From: Mobilisporobacter senegalensis
GTDB lineage: Bacteria > Bacillota > Clostridia > Lachnospirales > Lachnospiraceae
Reading direction: 5' to 3'
Length of the DNA: 64,000 nt
Assembly (NCBI RefSeq): GCF_003752155.1
Contig: NZ_RJVG01000008.1
Location: 62,001-126,000, forward strand
Shown piece after piece: positions 43,477 through 53,856 of this stretch. Within the stretch, counting starts at the first letter, position 1; each line of letters opens with the position of its first letter. The notes under the pieces are model-generated. The model saw only the letters and a program-made list of their open reading frames with translations, did not search any database and had not been told where the DNA came from. The position numbers and the translations under genes are program-made.

Positions 43477-44970
43477 ATGTCTAGGACACTAATCTCTATG
43501 GAAGGAATTGATAAGTCTTTTGCTGGAGTAAGCGCTTTAAAGCAGGCTAAGCTTGAGGTGAAAGCTGGCGAAGTACATGCGCTGATGGGCGAAAATGGTG
43601 CCGGAAAATCTACTTTAATGAAAATCCTTACAGGTATCTATAGTAAAGACAATGGTTCCATAAAGTTTGATGAGAAAGAAGTAGAATTTAAAAATCCAAG
43701 AGAAGCACAGGACGCAGGTATTGTTATTGTTCATCAGGAACTTAACATGATGAACCATCTTACAGTTGCTCAAAATCTTTTCATAGGTAAAGAAAATATG
43801 AAAGGTAAGTTCATTAATGATAGAGCAAATAATGAACAGGCAAAATTACTGTTTAAGAAAATCAATATTGATATTGATCCAAAAGAAATAATGGGGAATC
43901 TTACTGTCGGCAGACAGCAAATGGTGGAAATAGCAAAAGCAATTTCAACAGATGCAAAAGTAATTGTATTTGATGAGCCAACAGCTGCATTAACAGAAAC
44001 AGAGATTACTGAATTATTTAAAATAATCAGGGATTTAAGAAATAAAGGTATCGGTATTGTTTATATATCACATAGAATGGATGAAATAAAACAGATTACT
44101 GACAGGGTTACAGTAATGCGTGATGGTGAATATGTTGGAACTTTAATTACAGAAGAATGCACGAAAGATGATATCATCAGCATGATGGTAGGACGTGTTA
44201 TCTATGAAGATCCAAAGCAAACAAGTAATGTACCGGCAGATGCACCGGTTGTATTAAGTGTTAAAAACTTAAATGCAGGAAAAATGGTCCGTGATGTAAG
44301 TTTTGAACTTAAAAAAGGTGAAATACTTGGCTTTTCAGGATTAATGGGTGCAGGAAGAACGGAAACTGCAAGAGCGATCTTTGGAGCGGATCCTAAAGAA
44401 AGTGGACAAATTTTTGTTAATGGAAAAGAAGTTACAATTAATAATCCTATGGATGCCGTTAATGCTGGTATTGGATATCTTTCAGAAGATAGAAAACGTT
44501 ATGGAGTAATTGTTCAAAAAACGGTTGCCGACAACTCAGTAATGGCAAACCTGGAGAATTATAGTTCCGGTATTTTTATCAATGATAAAAAAGTAAAGAA
44601 AGATTCTAAAAAATATGTGGAATTATTAAAAACAAAAACACCTTCTGTAGATCAATATGTAATGAATTTATCCGGTGGTAATCAGCAAAAAGTAGTTATT
44701 GCAAAATGGTTGATAAGAGATAGTGAAATACTCATCTTTGACGAACCAACAAGAGGTATTGATGTTGGTGCTAAAAGTGAAATATATTCACTTATGAATG
44801 AACTGGTAAAAGAGGGAAAATCAATCATAATGATATCTTCCGAATTAACAGAGGTTCTAAGAATGAGTGACAGAGTCATTGTTATGTGTGAAGGAAGAAT
44901 AGCTGGAGAATTTTCAATTGAAGAAGCAAATCAAGAAAAGATTATGCATTCTGCAACATTGAGAAAATAG
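43477..44970 (+). CDS. Sugar ABC transporter ATP-binding protein (RbsA/MglA type)
   Basis: 497 residues with two fused ATPase domains. Domain 1: GENGAGKST near residue 37, then LTVGRQQMVEIAKA, VFDEPTAALTE. Domain 2: GLMGAGRTE near 290 (the degenerate Walker A of this class), LSGGNQQKVVIAKW, IFDEPTRGIDVGAKSE. This is the monosaccharide importer class (ribose, galactose, xylose). Ribosome site GGAAGGTG. The permease follows by 15 nt and the binding protein after that. Confidence 0.93.
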   Translation: MSRTLISMEGIDKSFAGVSALKQAKLEVKAGEVHALMGENGAGKSTLMKILTGIYSKDNGSIKFDEKEVEFKNPREAQDAGIVIVHQELNMMNHLTVAQNLFIGKENMKGKFINDRANNEQAKLLFKKINIDIDPKEIMGNLTVGRQQMVEIAKAISTDAKVIVFDEPTAALTETEITELFKIIRDLRNKGIGIVYISHRMDEIKQITDRVTVMRDGEYVGTLITEECTKDDIISMMVGRVIYEDPKQTSNVPADAPVVLSVKNLNAGKMVRDVSFELKKGEILGFSGLMGAGRTETARAIFGADPKESGQIFVNGKEVTINNPMDAVNAGIGYLSEDRKRYGVIVQKTVADNSVMANLENYSSGIFINDKKVKKDSKKYVELLKTKTPSVDQYVMNLSGGNQQKVVIAKWLIRDSEILIFDEPTRGIDVGAKSEIYSLMNELVKEGKSIIMISSELTEVLRMSDRVIVMCEGRIAGEFSIEEANQEKIMHSATLRK

Positions 44971-44985
44971 TAGGAGGATTTAAAA

Positions 44986-45981
44986 ATGGGAAACAATTCA
45001 TTAAAACGTGTATTTAAGAATATGGGTACACAAAAATTAATTGCAATATTAGCTTTAGTATTTATTTATGTATTTTTTGCAGTCTTTAGCAGTTCATTCA
45101 GAACTTCTAATACTTTAATCAGTATTTTCGATTCATCCTATTATATAGGATTTATGGCAATCGGTGTGACATTCGTAATTATTACCGGGGGTATTGATTT
45201 ATCCATAGGAACGGTTTTAATTTGTTCCTCATTAATTGGCGGTGTTCTTTACGAAAAAGGATTACCACTTGCACTTGTTTTAATCTGCATTATATTAATT
45301 GGTGCATTATTTGGATTCATAAATGGTATATTAGTTTCTAAATTCAAATTACCAGCGTTTATCGCAACTTTAGGTACAATGATGATTACAAGAGGGTTTG
45401 GCTCAATTGTTACAAAGACGAAGAGTATTACATATCCGCTTCGTACAGCAGAAGATGGATGGTATAAATCATTATTCCGTACAGGTCCCATTGGTAATAT
45501 GGAAACAGGCTTTCCAACAGGTTTCATTATTTTAATGGTATTAGCAATAGCTATGGCTATTTTCTTAAATAAAACAAGACCGGGCAGATATATCTTAGCA
45601 TTAGGAAGTAATAAAGAAGCCACACGACTTTCAGGTGTAAATGTTGTAAAATGGGAAACACTTGCTTATGTAATCAGTGGTACATTCGCTGGTTTGGCAG
45701 CAATTTCTTATATAGCAATTTATTCTACTGTTCAACCTGGTTCAGGTAATGGTTTTGAAATGGATGCAATTGCAGGTGTAGTTATTGGTGGAACATCACT
45801 TGCAGGTGGCGTTGGTTCTATTGCAGGAACAATCATTGGTGTATTCATCATGAGTATTTTAAAAGTAGGTCTTCCATTTATTGGACTCCAACCACATTAT
45901 CAATTATTTATAACAGGTTTTGTAATTATTCTGGCTGTTTATGCTGATGTTCGTAACAGAGCAAAATCAAGTAAAAATTAA
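44986..45981 (+). CDS. Sugar ABC transporter permease (RbsC type)
   Basis: 331 residues, about nine or ten spans, of the monosaccharide-type permeases: FMAIGVTFVIITGGIDLSIG near residue 50, FINGILVSKFKLPAFIATLGTM, GVVIGGTSLAGGVGS. It forms the channel with the ATPase upstream. Ribosome site TAGGAGG. Central part of the three-gene transporter. Confidence 0.93.
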   Translation: MGNNSLKRVFKNMGTQKLIAILALVFIYVFFAVFSSSFRTSNTLISIFDSSYYIGFMAIGVTFVIITGGIDLSIGTVLICSSLIGGVLYEKGLPLALVLICIILIGALFGFINGILVSKFKLPAFIATLGTMMITRGFGSIVTKTKSITYPLRTAEDGWYKSLFRTGPIGNMETGFPTGFIILMVLAIAMAIFLNKTRPGRYILALGSNKEATRLSGVNVVKWETLAYVISGTFAGLAAISYIAIYSTVQPGSGNGFEMDAIAGVVIGGTSLAGGVGSIAGTIIGVFIMSILKVGLPFIGLQPHYQLFITGFVIILAVYADVRNRAKSSKN

Positions 45982-46049
45982 CTTAGTTTATAATCCTGGA
46001 TACAGGGTATAAAAATAAATGTTCATAAGAATAAAGGAGGAAATATTTT

Positions 46050-47162
46050 ATGAAACTAAAAAAGGTAGTAGCGATGGGGATTGCAACTGTATTAGTTGCA
46101 GGTATGATGTTAACAGGATGTGGAAAGAAGGAAGAGGTTACTCCGGAAAACACTGAAAACACTGGTACTGAAACAACAACTGAAACAGATACTGGTAATA
46201 GCGAGAATTTAACTGTTGAAATTATTGCAAAAGGTTTTCAACATGATTTCTGGCAGGCAGTTTTAAAAGGAACTGAAAAAGCAGCTGAAGAATTTGGTGT
46301 AACAACTAACTTCGTTGGACCAGCAAATGAAAGTGCAATTGCAGAACAAGTAGAACAACTTAATAATGCAATCAATAAAGGACCAAGCGCTATCGCTTTA
46401 GCAGCTCTTGATACAAGTGCAGCAGTAGATGCAATTTCCAATGCTCAATCTAAAGGTATTCCAATTGTAGGATTTGATTCAGGTGTTCCTGGTGCTCCGG
46501 AAGGATCTGTAGTAGCAAATGCTGCAACTGATAACTACAAAGCTGGAGAATTAGCAGCTGAAAAAATGTATGAAGCAATCAAAGATAAAGTAACTGATCC
46601 TGCAGAAACTGTAAGAATCGGTGTTGTAGCTCAAGAAGCAAATTCAGATTCAATCACAAAACGTACAGCAGGTTTTGTTGAAAAAATGTCATCATTAATT
46701 GGCGAAGATAAATCAACTGTAGAAGGACATGATAAATATAACAGAAAAGTTGATGGTGCTAAAGTTGTCATTGAAGTAAGAATTCCTTCAGAAGTATCAG
46801 ATAATGCTGGTAAAACAGAAGCTTTAACTTTACTTAACAAAGCAGATTTAGTAGGTATCTATGGTTCAAATGAATTTGCATCTAAATGTATCATCAATGC
46901 AAATGAAGGTATGAATAAACTTGGTACTGATAAAGTTATCGCTATCGGATTTGATTCCGGTGCTCTTCAAATCGATGCAATCAAATCAGGTGTATTCTAT
47001 GGTTCAATTACTCAGGATCCAATCTCTATTGGATACAACGCTGTTAAACTTGCTGTAGCTGCAGCAAAAGGTGAAGCAGTAACTGACGTGGATACAGGCT
47101 GTCAATTCTACAATGCAGAAAACATTGAAAATGAAGATATTGCTCCATTATTATACGAATAA
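46050..47162 (+). CDS. Sugar ABC transporter substrate-binding lipoprotein (RbsB type)
   Basis: 370 residues. A signal peptide ends in the lipobox LTGC (Cys near 25), then an acidic Thr/Glu-rich linker (30-50), then a type I binding fold: IIAKGFQHDFWQAVLKGTEKAAEEFG, GPSAIALAALDTSA, VGFDSGVPG, IGFDSGALQIDAIKSGVFYG. It delivers the sugar to the transporter encoded just upstream. Sugar unknown; the RbsD/FucU and ribulokinase genes downstream suggest a pentose or 6-deoxyhexose. Ribosome site AAAGGAGG. Confidence 0.92.
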   Translation: MKLKKVVAMGIATVLVAGMMLTGCGKKEEVTPENTENTGTETTTETDTGNSENLTVEIIAKGFQHDFWQAVLKGTEKAAEEFGVTTNFVGPANESAIAEQVEQLNNAINKGPSAIALAALDTSAAVDAISNAQSKGIPIVGFDSGVPGAPEGSVVANAATDNYKAGELAAEKMYEAIKDKVTDPAETVRIGVVAQEANSDSITKRTAGFVEKMSSLIGEDKSTVEGHDKYNRKVDGAKVVIEVRIPSEVSDNAGKTEALTLLNKADLVGIYGSNEFASKCIINANEGMNKLGTDKVIAIGFDSGALQIDAIKSGVFYGSITQDPISIGYNAVKLAVAAAKGEAVTDVDTGCQFYNAENIENEDIAPLLYE

Positions 47163-47256
47163 AATCAATATGGCAGAAGAGTGATTGTATATAGATTTGG
47201 CTTTGCAGAGCAATCTGCAGAGCCATTCTGCTAAAAAGATAAAAAGGAGAGTTTTT

Positions 47257-47697
47257 ATGTTAAAAGGAATACCCCAAATATTATCACCAGAATTATTAAA
47301 AGTTTTATGTGAGATGGGACATAGCGATACAATTGTAATTGCAGACGGCAATTTTCCGGCAGAATCAATGGGTAAGAATGGAAAAGTATTACGTCTGGAT
47401 GGACACGGTGTTCCAGAAATTTTAGAAGCAATATTAAAAGTTTTTCCTCTTGATAGTTATGTAGAAGAACCAGTGAGTCTTATGGAAGTTGTACCCGGAG
47501 ATAAGGTAGAAACTCCAATATGGAATACTTACAAAGAAATCGTAAGTAAATATGATGGACGTGGTGAGAAATGCGTAGGTAATATTGAACGTTTCAAATT
47601 TTATGATAAAGCGAAAGAAGCTTATGCGATTATAGCAACAAGTGAAAAAGCTCTTTATGCCAATGTATTATTACAAAAAGGTGTAGTAGTAGAGTAA
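47257..47697 (+). CDS. RbsD/FucU family sugar mutarotase
   Basis: 146 residues. MLKGIPQILSPELLKVLCEMGHSDTIVIADGNFPAES is the FucU start, and later KFYDKAKEAYAIIATSEKALYANVLLQKGVV closes the family pattern; it interconverts anomers of fucose, ribose or related sugars after uptake. ATG 47257 behind AAGGAGAG is used, because the frame from 47185 has no ribosome site. It belongs to the ABC operon, 94 nt after the binding protein, and a terminator at 47821 follows. Confidence 0.9.
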   Translation: MLKGIPQILSPELLKVLCEMGHSDTIVIADGNFPAESMGKNGKVLRLDGHGVPEILEAILKVFPLDSYVEEPVSLMEVVPGDKVETPIWNTYKEIVSKYDGRGEKCVGNIERFKFYDKAKEAYAIIATSEKALYANVLLQKGVVVE

Positions 47698-47820
47698 AAA
47701 CATATAAGGAAGAAAATAATTCAAATTTATATATATCTAAAGTAAAACAACATAAATTTTGCCCTCTCAGTAATTAATATAAATAATAAGCAGACACTTG
47801 CCACATGAGTATCTGGAATT

Positions 47821-47863
47821 AGAGTGGTGGCTATCTATATGAAGATAACCATCACTCTTTTTA
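47821..47863 (+). terminator. Terminator between the mutarotase and ribulokinase genes
   Basis: A 16-bp stem with two G-U pairs (AGAGTGGTGGCTATCT with AGATAACCATCACTCT), loop 6 nt, then TTTTT. Confidence 0.82.
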
Positions 47864-47934
47864 GCTAAAATGAAAGAAGTAGTATTAATATTTAAGAAGT
47901 AATAATGGTGAACTTATAGAAAGGCGGCTACATT

Positions 47935-49614
47935 ATGGAAAATAAAAAATATTCAATTGGATTAGATTATGGCACACAATCAGGAAGGGCAGTTTTAGTA
48001 GATGTTTCAACAGGAGATATTGTTGCTCAGGCTGTAAAAGAATATACTCACGGAGTAATTGATGAATATTTACCAGATAGTAATATTAAATTAGGTCATG
48101 ACTGGGCATTAGAACATCCAGGGGACTATTTAGAAGTGGTTGAGACTACAATACCTGAGGTATTAAGGATATCAGGAGTAAGAGCAGAAGATGTGATCGG
48201 TATATCGGTGGATTTTACTGCTTGTACGATTCTTCCAATTGATAAAGATGGTCTGCCATTAATGTTTCATGAAGATTTAAAAGGGGAACCACATGCCTGG
48301 CTGAAATTATGGAAGCATCATGCTGCCCAGTCACAGGCAAACAAGTTGAACAAAATTGCTAAGGAAAGAGGTGAGAAATTCTTAGCCAGATATGGTGGGA
48401 AGATTTCTTCAGAATGGATGATTCCAAAATTGATGCAGATTTTAGATGAAGCACCGGAAATATATGAGACAGCAGACCGTTTTATGGAAGCAGCAGATTG
48501 GATTACTATGATGCTTACAGGAGAAGAAAGAAGAAACAGCTGTACAGCCGGATATAAAGATATGTGGCATAAGCAGGAAGGTTTTCCTTCCAAAGAATTT
48601 TTCAAAGCATTGGATCCAAGGCTTGAGAATGTAGTGGAAGATAAATTAAATGCTGATATTTATCCCCTTGGAGGAAAAGCTGGAGAATTAACAAAGGAAA
48701 TGGCAGAAAAAGTTGGACTTATGCCTGGAACATCAGTGGGAATCCCGAATATTGATGCCCACGTAGCAGTGCCGGCAGTGGGGATTACAGAACCAGGAAA
48801 GATGCTAATGATTATGGGAACATCAACCTGCCATATCATGTTAAATGATAAAGAGGTAATTGTACCGGGTATGTGCGGCGTTGTGGAAGATGGTGTAATT
48901 CCGGGATACTTTGGCTACGAAGCAGGCCAGGCCTGTGTAGGGGATCATTTCGAGTGGTTTGTAGAGAATTGTGTATCAAAAGAATATTATGATGCTGCCA
49001 AAGCTGCAGGCCAGAATATCCATCAATATCTAACAGAAAAGGCCGGTAAATTAAAAGTGGGAGAGAGTGGTTTAATTGCACTTGATTGGTGGAATGGCAA
49101 TCGTTCTGTGCTGGTAGATGCTGACCTTACAGGAATGATATTAGGATGTACGCTTTTAACAAAACCGGAAGAAATCTATAGAGCTTTGATCGAAGCTACA
49201 GCCTATGGCACTAAGATGATCATAGATACTTTTGAAAAGACAGGAGTGGCAATAAATGAACTCTTTGCTTGTGGCGGTATCTCGAAGAAGAATAAATTAA
49301 TGATGCAAATATATTCAGATGTAACAAATCGTGAAATTCGTATTTCTTCATCAGACCAGACCCCGGCATTAGGAGCTGCTATGTTTGCAGCTGTTGCGGC
49401 AGGAAAAGAAAAAGGCGGATATGATTCTATTGTAGATGCAGCAAAAGTAATGGGAAAAGTGGAAGAAGAATATTATAAACCAATCAAAGAAAATGTTTTA
49501 ATGTATGATAGATTATACAAAGAGTATGAAAGGTTACACGACTATTTGGGCAAAGGTGAGAATGATGTCATGAAACACCTTAAAGCCATTAAAACAGAAG
49601 CAAGAAAGAAATAG
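47935..49614 (+). CDS. araB: Ribulokinase (FGGY family)
   Basis: 559 residues. [15 protein letters not shown] at the N terminus, DFTACTILP near 98, [13 protein letters not shown] near 122, [10 protein letters not shown] near 157, [13 protein letters not shown] near 183, and the FGGY-type [16 protein letters not shown] near 327 identify ribulokinase, which phosphorylates L-ribulose. Ribosome site AAAGGCGG. No araA or araD is in the window. It follows the sugar ABC/mutarotase operon after a terminator and precedes a large inverted repeat. Relatives acting on other ketopentoses are possible. Confidence 0.88.
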   Translation: MENKKYSIGLDYGTQSGRAVLVDVSTGDIVAQAVKEYTHGVIDEYLPDSNIKLGHDWALEHPGDYLEVVETTIPEVLRISGVRAEDVIGISVDFTACTILPIDKDGLPLMFHEDLKGEPHAWLKLWKHHAAQSQANKLNKIAKERGEKFLARYGGKISSEWMIPKLMQILDEAPEIYETADRFMEAADWITMMLTGEERRNSCTAGYKDMWHKQEGFPSKEFFKALDPRLENVVEDKLNADIYPLGGKAGELTKEMAEKVGLMPGTSVGIPNIDAHVAVPAVGITEPGKMLMIMGTSTCHIMLNDKEVIVPGMCGVVEDGVIPGYFGYEAGQACVGDHFEWFVENCVSKEYYDAAKAAGQNIHQYLTEKAGKLKVGESGLIALDWWNGNRSVLVDADLTGMILGCTLLTKPEEIYRALIEATAYGTKMIIDTFEKTGVAINELFACGGISKKNKLMMQIYSDVTNREIRISSSDQTPALGAAMFAAVAAGKEKGGYDSIVDAAKVMGKVEEEYYKPIKENVLMYDRLYKEYERLHDYLGKGENDVMKHLKAIKTEARKK

Positions 49615-49620
49615 CAGAAG

Positions 49621-49769
49621 AGGTAATTGGGAAACTAATAAGTATTCTAAATTTGTGATACAATTCATACAAATTCCTTCGCTCCAACGCTCCTTCCGCT
49701 TAACTTCCGCTCCGGAATTGTATTATTTGTATCACAAATGACCAAAATTTTGGAGTTTCCCAATTACCT
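49621..49769. repeat. 149-bp inverted repeat between ribulokinase and aconitase
   Basis: Outer arms are perfect over 16 bp (AGGTAATTGGGAAACT at 49621-49636; complement at 49754-49769). Inner arms are perfect over 13 bp (49651-49663 with 49727-49739), and a third pairing joins about 49667-49677 with 49714-49723. The central loop is pyrimidine-rich with repeated CGCTCC-like words. It could be a terminator, a leader structure of the aconitase mRNA, or a miniature mobile element. Confidence 0.85.
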
Positions 49770-49881
49770 AAAAAATATACTTTCACAAGATGAAAGCAAA
49801 AATTTAAAATTACCCCCCTTGCCGATTTGTTATGGAAATGATAAGATTTCAATAATTCAATCGGAAAGGGTGGTAATTTTT

Positions 49882-52596
49882 ATGTATCAGGGAATAAAAG
49901 GAAAAGCTCTTAAACAATTACAAATAGATAATCGAATTTATGATTACTATAGTATACTTTCTTTACAAGAAGAAGGTTATGATATAAAACATCTTCCATA
50001 TTCAATTCGGATACTGTTAGAATCTGTGCTAAGGCAATGTGATAATTACATTATTACAGAGGAACATATTCGTAACCTGGCAAATTGGAATAACTTTGAA
50101 AACCTGGAAGCAGAGGTGCCATTTAAACCGGCAAGAGTAATATTGCAAGATTTTACGGGAGTTCCTGCTGTTGTGGATTTAGCATCAATGCGTCTGGCAA
50201 TGGAAAAGGTAAATGGAAATATTAATAAAATAAATCCGGAAGTTCCAGTGGACCTTGTTATCGATCACTCAGTTCAAGTGGATGAATATATTTCTAAGAA
50301 TGCCTTAAAGGATAATATAAAGATTGAATTTGAAAGAAACATGGAACGATATCAGTTCTTAAACTGGGCAAAAGAAGTATTTGCCAATTTCAACGTAGTT
50401 CCTCCTGCGACAGGCATTGTCCATCAGGTAAATTTAGAATATCTGGCAAAAGTAGTAATAGAGAAGTCAGAAAAAGATAGAACAGTTATATATCCTGATA
50501 CATTAGTAGGAACAGATTCTCATACTACCATGATCAATGGTCTTGGTGTATTAGGGTGGGGTGTTGGAGGAATTGAAGCGGAAGCCGGTATGCTTGGACA
50601 ACCATCCTATTTCCCGATCCCCGAAGTGATAGGAGTCCGTATTACAGGTTCTTTAAATACAGGTGTGAATGCTACGGATCTTGCTCTTCATATTACAAAA
50701 GTATTGCGTGGCAGAGGAGTGGTAGGTAAATTCATAGAATATTTTGGAGAGGGAGTAAACCAATTATCATTGGCAGATAGGGCAACAGTAGCCAATATGG
50801 CACCTGAATACGGTGCAACTTGTGGTTTCTTTCCAGTGGATGAAGAAACTCTTAATTACCTGGAATTAACGGGACGTTCGAAGGAGCATATTAGTCTGGT
50901 AGAGAAGTATCTTAAAGAAAATTATATGTTCTATGATAAAAATCAAGAGGAACCAAACTATAGTGAGATTATTGAAATAGACTTAAATGAGATTGAAACC
51001 TCTTTATCAGGACCAAAGCGGCCTCAGGACTTGATTCCTCTAAGCAGGATGAAAAAAGAATTTGTTAAGTCTGTTACAACAGCTCTTGGTAATCAGGGAC
51101 ATGGGCTTTCCGAGGAAGAGTTTGAAAAAGAGGTTACCATTCAATTGCCGGATGGAAGAAGCAGTACTATGAGAACAGGTTCCATTGCCATAGCAGCTAT
51201 TACATCCTGTACAAATACCTCTAATCCAACGGTTATGATAGGAGCGGGTCTGCTTGCCAGAAATGCAGTTCTAAAAGGTCTGAAAGTGCCAGCTCATGTA
51301 AAAACTTCTTTGGCACCAGGTTCAAAAGTAGTAACGGGATATTTGAAAGAGGCAGGGCTGCTGGAATATTTAGAACATCTAGGTTTTCATATTGTTGGTT
51401 ATGGCTGCACCACTTGCATTGGTAATTCGGGACCTTTATTACCGGAAATCTCAAAAGAAATTATAGAAAATGATTTATTAGTTACTTCAATATTATCAGG
51501 AAATCGTAATTTTGAAGGCCGTATACATCAATTAGTAAAAGCAAATTATCTGGCATCCCCTATTTTAGTTGTAGCATATGCAATTGCAGGAACCATGAAT
51601 ATTGATTTGCTGAAGGAACCATTAGGCGTGAATGATTCTAAAGAGCCAGTGTATCTGAAAGATATATGGCCTTCATCAAACGAGATTTCCAGAGAAGTTA
51701 TTAAAAGTGTGAAGCCGGAATTATTCAAAAATGAATATAAAACAGTTTATGAAGATAATTCCCTGTGGAACTCAATAAAGGTTGAAAAAAATGAATTATA
51801 TGAATTTGACAGAGAATCAACATATATACAAAATCCTACTTTCTTTGCCCATATGTCCAAAGAACCTGGTAAAATAAAACCAATATCAGGGATAAGGGTG
51901 GTAGGAAAGTTCGGTGATTCTATTACTACAGACCATATTTCACCAGCAGGCTCCATAGGAAAGAATACCCCGGCAGGTAAATATTTAATGGAACATGGCA
52001 TCAATCCTGAAAATTTCAATACGTATGGATCCAGGAGGGGAAATCATGAAATCATGATGAGAGGAACTTTTGCTAATATACGGATCCGTAACCAGCTGGC
52101 ACCAGGTATTGACGGCGGATATACAACTTATTGGCCTGAAAATGAGGTAATGCCAATCTATGATGCCTGCATGAAATATAAAGAAAATAATACAGGTTTA
52201 GCAATCCTTTCTGGTAAAGATTATGGCATGGGTTCTTCCAGAGACTGGGCGGCAAAAGGTCCCAGCCTTCTTGGAATTAAGATAGTAATCGCAGAAAGTT
52301 ATGAACGTATTCATCGCTCTAACCTTGTAATGATGGGGATTCTGCCTCTCCAATTTATAGATGGTGATACTCCTGAGAGCTTAGGATTGACTGGTGAAGA
52401 AATTTTAAGTGTTGATATTGATGAATCAGTAAAACCTTTTGATAAAGTTCTGGTTACAGCAAGTTTAAATGGAAACATTACAAAATTTAATTGCAGGGTT
52501 CGTTTTGATTCCATAATCGATATTGATTATTATCGCCATGGTGGTATCTTGCAGATGGTTTTACGCGATAAGCTAAAAAGTGATTTAAATCCCTAA
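49882..52596 (+). CDS. acnA: Aconitate hydratase (AcnA type)
   Basis: 904 residues, near the B. subtilis length. [16 protein letters not shown], the [4Fe-4S] ligands in SCTNTSNP near 438 and [11 protein letters not shown] near 505, and the C-terminal swivel domain [35 protein letters not shown] and [20 protein letters not shown] are intact. It isomerises citrate and isocitrate. ATG 49882 behind AAAGGGTGG is the start; the open frame extends back to 49738 only across one arm of the inverted repeat. No citrate synthase or isocitrate dehydrogenase is nearby. Confidence 0.93.
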   Translation: MYQGIKGKALKQLQIDNRIYDYYSILSLQEEGYDIKHLPYSIRILLESVLRQCDNYIITEEHIRNLANWNNFENLEAEVPFKPARVILQDFTGVPAVVDLASMRLAMEKVNGNINKINPEVPVDLVIDHSVQVDEYISKNALKDNIKIEFERNMERYQFLNWAKEVFANFNVVPPATGIVHQVNLEYLAKVVIEKSEKDRTVIYPDTLVGTDSHTTMINGLGVLGWGVGGIEAEAGMLGQPSYFPIPEVIGVRITGSLNTGVNATDLALHITKVLRGRGVVGKFIEYFGEGVNQLSLADRATVANMAPEYGATCGFFPVDEETLNYLELTGRSKEHISLVEKYLKENYMFYDKNQEEPNYSEIIEIDLNEIETSLSGPKRPQDLIPLSRMKKEFVKSVTTALGNQGHGLSEEEFEKEVTIQLPDGRSSTMRTGSIAIAAITSCTNTSNPTVMIGAGLLARNAVLKGLKVPAHVKTSLAPGSKVVTGYLKEAGLLEYLEHLGFHIVGYGCTTCIGNSGPLLPEISKEIIENDLLVTSILSGNRNFEGRIHQLVKANYLASPILVVAYAIAGTMNIDLLKEPLGVNDSKEPVYLKDIWPSSNEISREVIKSVKPELFKNEYKTVYEDNSLWNSIKVEKNELYEFDRESTYIQNPTFFAHMSKEPGKIKPISGIRVVGKFGDSITTDHISPAGSIGKNTPAGKYLMEHGINPENFNTYGSRRGNHEIMMRGTFANIRIRNQLAPGIDGGYTTYWPENEVMPIYDACMKYKENNTGLAILSGKDYGMGSSRDWAAKGPSLLGIKIVIAESYERIHRSNLVMMGILPLQFIDGDTPESLGLTGEEILSVDIDESVKPFDKVLVTASLNGNITKFNCRVRFDSIIDIDYYRHGGILQMVLRDKLKSDLNP

Positions 52597-52676
52597 AATA
52601 TGAAAAAATATATCTAATAATCACTAATTTTGCACCTGAATTATAAAATAAGTATAAAAAATATCTAAAAAATCTA

Positions 52677-52705
52677 TTGACAATTAGTATAAACGTTGTT
52701 AAAAT
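52677..52705 (+). promoter_or_regulatory. Promoter of the second antiterminator operon
   Basis: TTGACA (52677-52682), 17-nt spacer, TAAAAT (52700-52705). Confidence 0.8.
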
Positions 52706-52734
52706 GAGAAAGAATTAGAAATAAATAATTACTT

Positions 52735-52817
52735 GGATTGTTACTGGGATGCAGGCAAGACCAAATTTTGTAGGGCAATATTTAAAGATTTTGTCTTGTA
52801 AGATTTGGTCTTTTTTA
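52735..52817 (+). promoter_or_regulatory. RAT antiterminator and terminator, third copy
   Basis: RAT element at 52735-52762 (GGATTGTTACTG... AGGCAAGACC), overlapped by a terminator stem AAGACCAAAT (52757-52766) pairing with ATTTGGTCTT (52803-52812) and a T-run. It stands in the leader of the second LicT-type gene. Confidence 0.87.
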
Positions 52818-52856
52818 TGCCCAAAAGGACCTTATCAATCAGTATCTGATGACTAC

Positions 52857-52956
52857 CAACTGTAACACTCCCACTTCTAAAGTGGGAGATAACAGTTGCT
52901 ACGTCCCTAGATAAGAGGGGCTAAGATTCAGATGTGGTAAAAACCACACCTGAATC
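52857..52956 (+). repeat. Two hairpins in the second antiterminator leader
   Basis: The first has arms CAACTGT/ACAGTTG (52857-52898) enclosing a 9-bp stem CTCCCACTT/AAGTGGGAG. The second (52925-52956) pairs GATTCAG-A-TGTGGT with ACCACA-C-CTGAATC. Neither has a T-run. The remainder of the 390-nt gap shows nothing further. Confidence 0.65.
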
Positions 52957-52986
52957 AAGTTTCACTTTATATTTTGAGGTGTAATA

Positions 52987-53823
52987 ATGCAAATTGAGAA
53001 AGTAATCAATAATAATGTGGTAAGTGCAAGGGATGAAAGCAATCGTGAAGTTGTTGTGATGGGCAAAGGAATTGGTTTTAAGGCCAAAGCAGGAAATATA
53101 ATTAAAAAAGAGAAGATTGAAAAGATTTTCTACATGGATAGCCAAAGTTCAGTAGATAAATTTAAAGAATTATTAACAACGATGCCATTAGAGCACATAC
53201 AAGTATCTAGTGATATTGTAGAATATGCGAAAAGGGTTTTAAATAAGAAATTAAACCAAAACATATATATTACATTAACAGATCATATTAATTTTGCTGT
53301 AGAACGTTTCAATCAAGGCATGATGTTTCAAAATCCATTATTGTGGGAGGTGAAAAATTTTTATCGCCAGGAATATTTAATTGGTGAGTATGCGGTAGCT
53401 TTAATAAGAAAGGAATTGGGTGTGAACCTTCCTGTTGATGAAGTGGCATCTGTTGCTCTGCATATTGTAAATGCCGAATATGATACAGTGATGGGTGAAG
53501 CGATTAATATAACAAGGTGTATTCCCGAAATTCTACAGATAGTAAAAGATTACTTTGAAATAGAGCTTGATGAAGAATCCATACATTATGAAAGATTTAT
53601 CACTCATTTAAAATTCCTCACTCAAAGAATGGTGAAGAAAGAGTTATTAGATAATAAAGATAAAGATTTTAAAGAAATGATTGAAAGATTATATACTGAA
53701 GAATATAAATGTGCCCAGAATATTGCAGATTATATTAAAGAGCATTTTGGTCACAATATTACAGAAGAAGAATTAACGTACTTAACAGTACACATAAGGC
53801 GAGTTTTATTAGCAGATAATTAA
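52987..53823 (+). CDS. LicT/BglG family transcription antiterminator, second copy
   Basis: 278 residues: CAT domain (KVINNNVVSARDESNREVVVMGKGIGFKAKAG), PRD1 and PRD2, with histidines in TDHINFAVER, ALHIVNAEY, FITHLKF and TVHIRRV. It should bind the RAT in its own leader and perhaps the other two, whose conserved arms match. Ribosome site GAGGTG. It heads an operon with EIIA, HPr and a NagE-like EIICB, whose substrate presumably sets its phosphorylation. Confidence 0.92.
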   Translation: MQIEKVINNNVVSARDESNREVVVMGKGIGFKAKAGNIIKKEKIEKIFYMDSQSSVDKFKELLTTMPLEHIQVSSDIVEYAKRVLNKKLNQNIYITLTDHINFAVERFNQGMMFQNPLLWEVKNFYRQEYLIGEYAVALIRKELGVNLPVDEVASVALHIVNAEYDTVMGEAINITRCIPEILQIVKDYFEIELDEESIHYERFITHLKFLTQRMVKKELLDNKDKDFKEMIERLYTEEYKCAQNIADYIKEHFGHNITEEELTYLTVHIRRVLLADN

Positions 53824-53856
53824 GAGACAATCAAAAGGATTAATTAAGGAGGAACT

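Noticed and set aside
49738-49881. N-terminal extension of aconitase
   Set aside because: It is encoded by one arm of the inverted repeat and has no ribosome site; AcnA proteins begin near the ATG at 49882.
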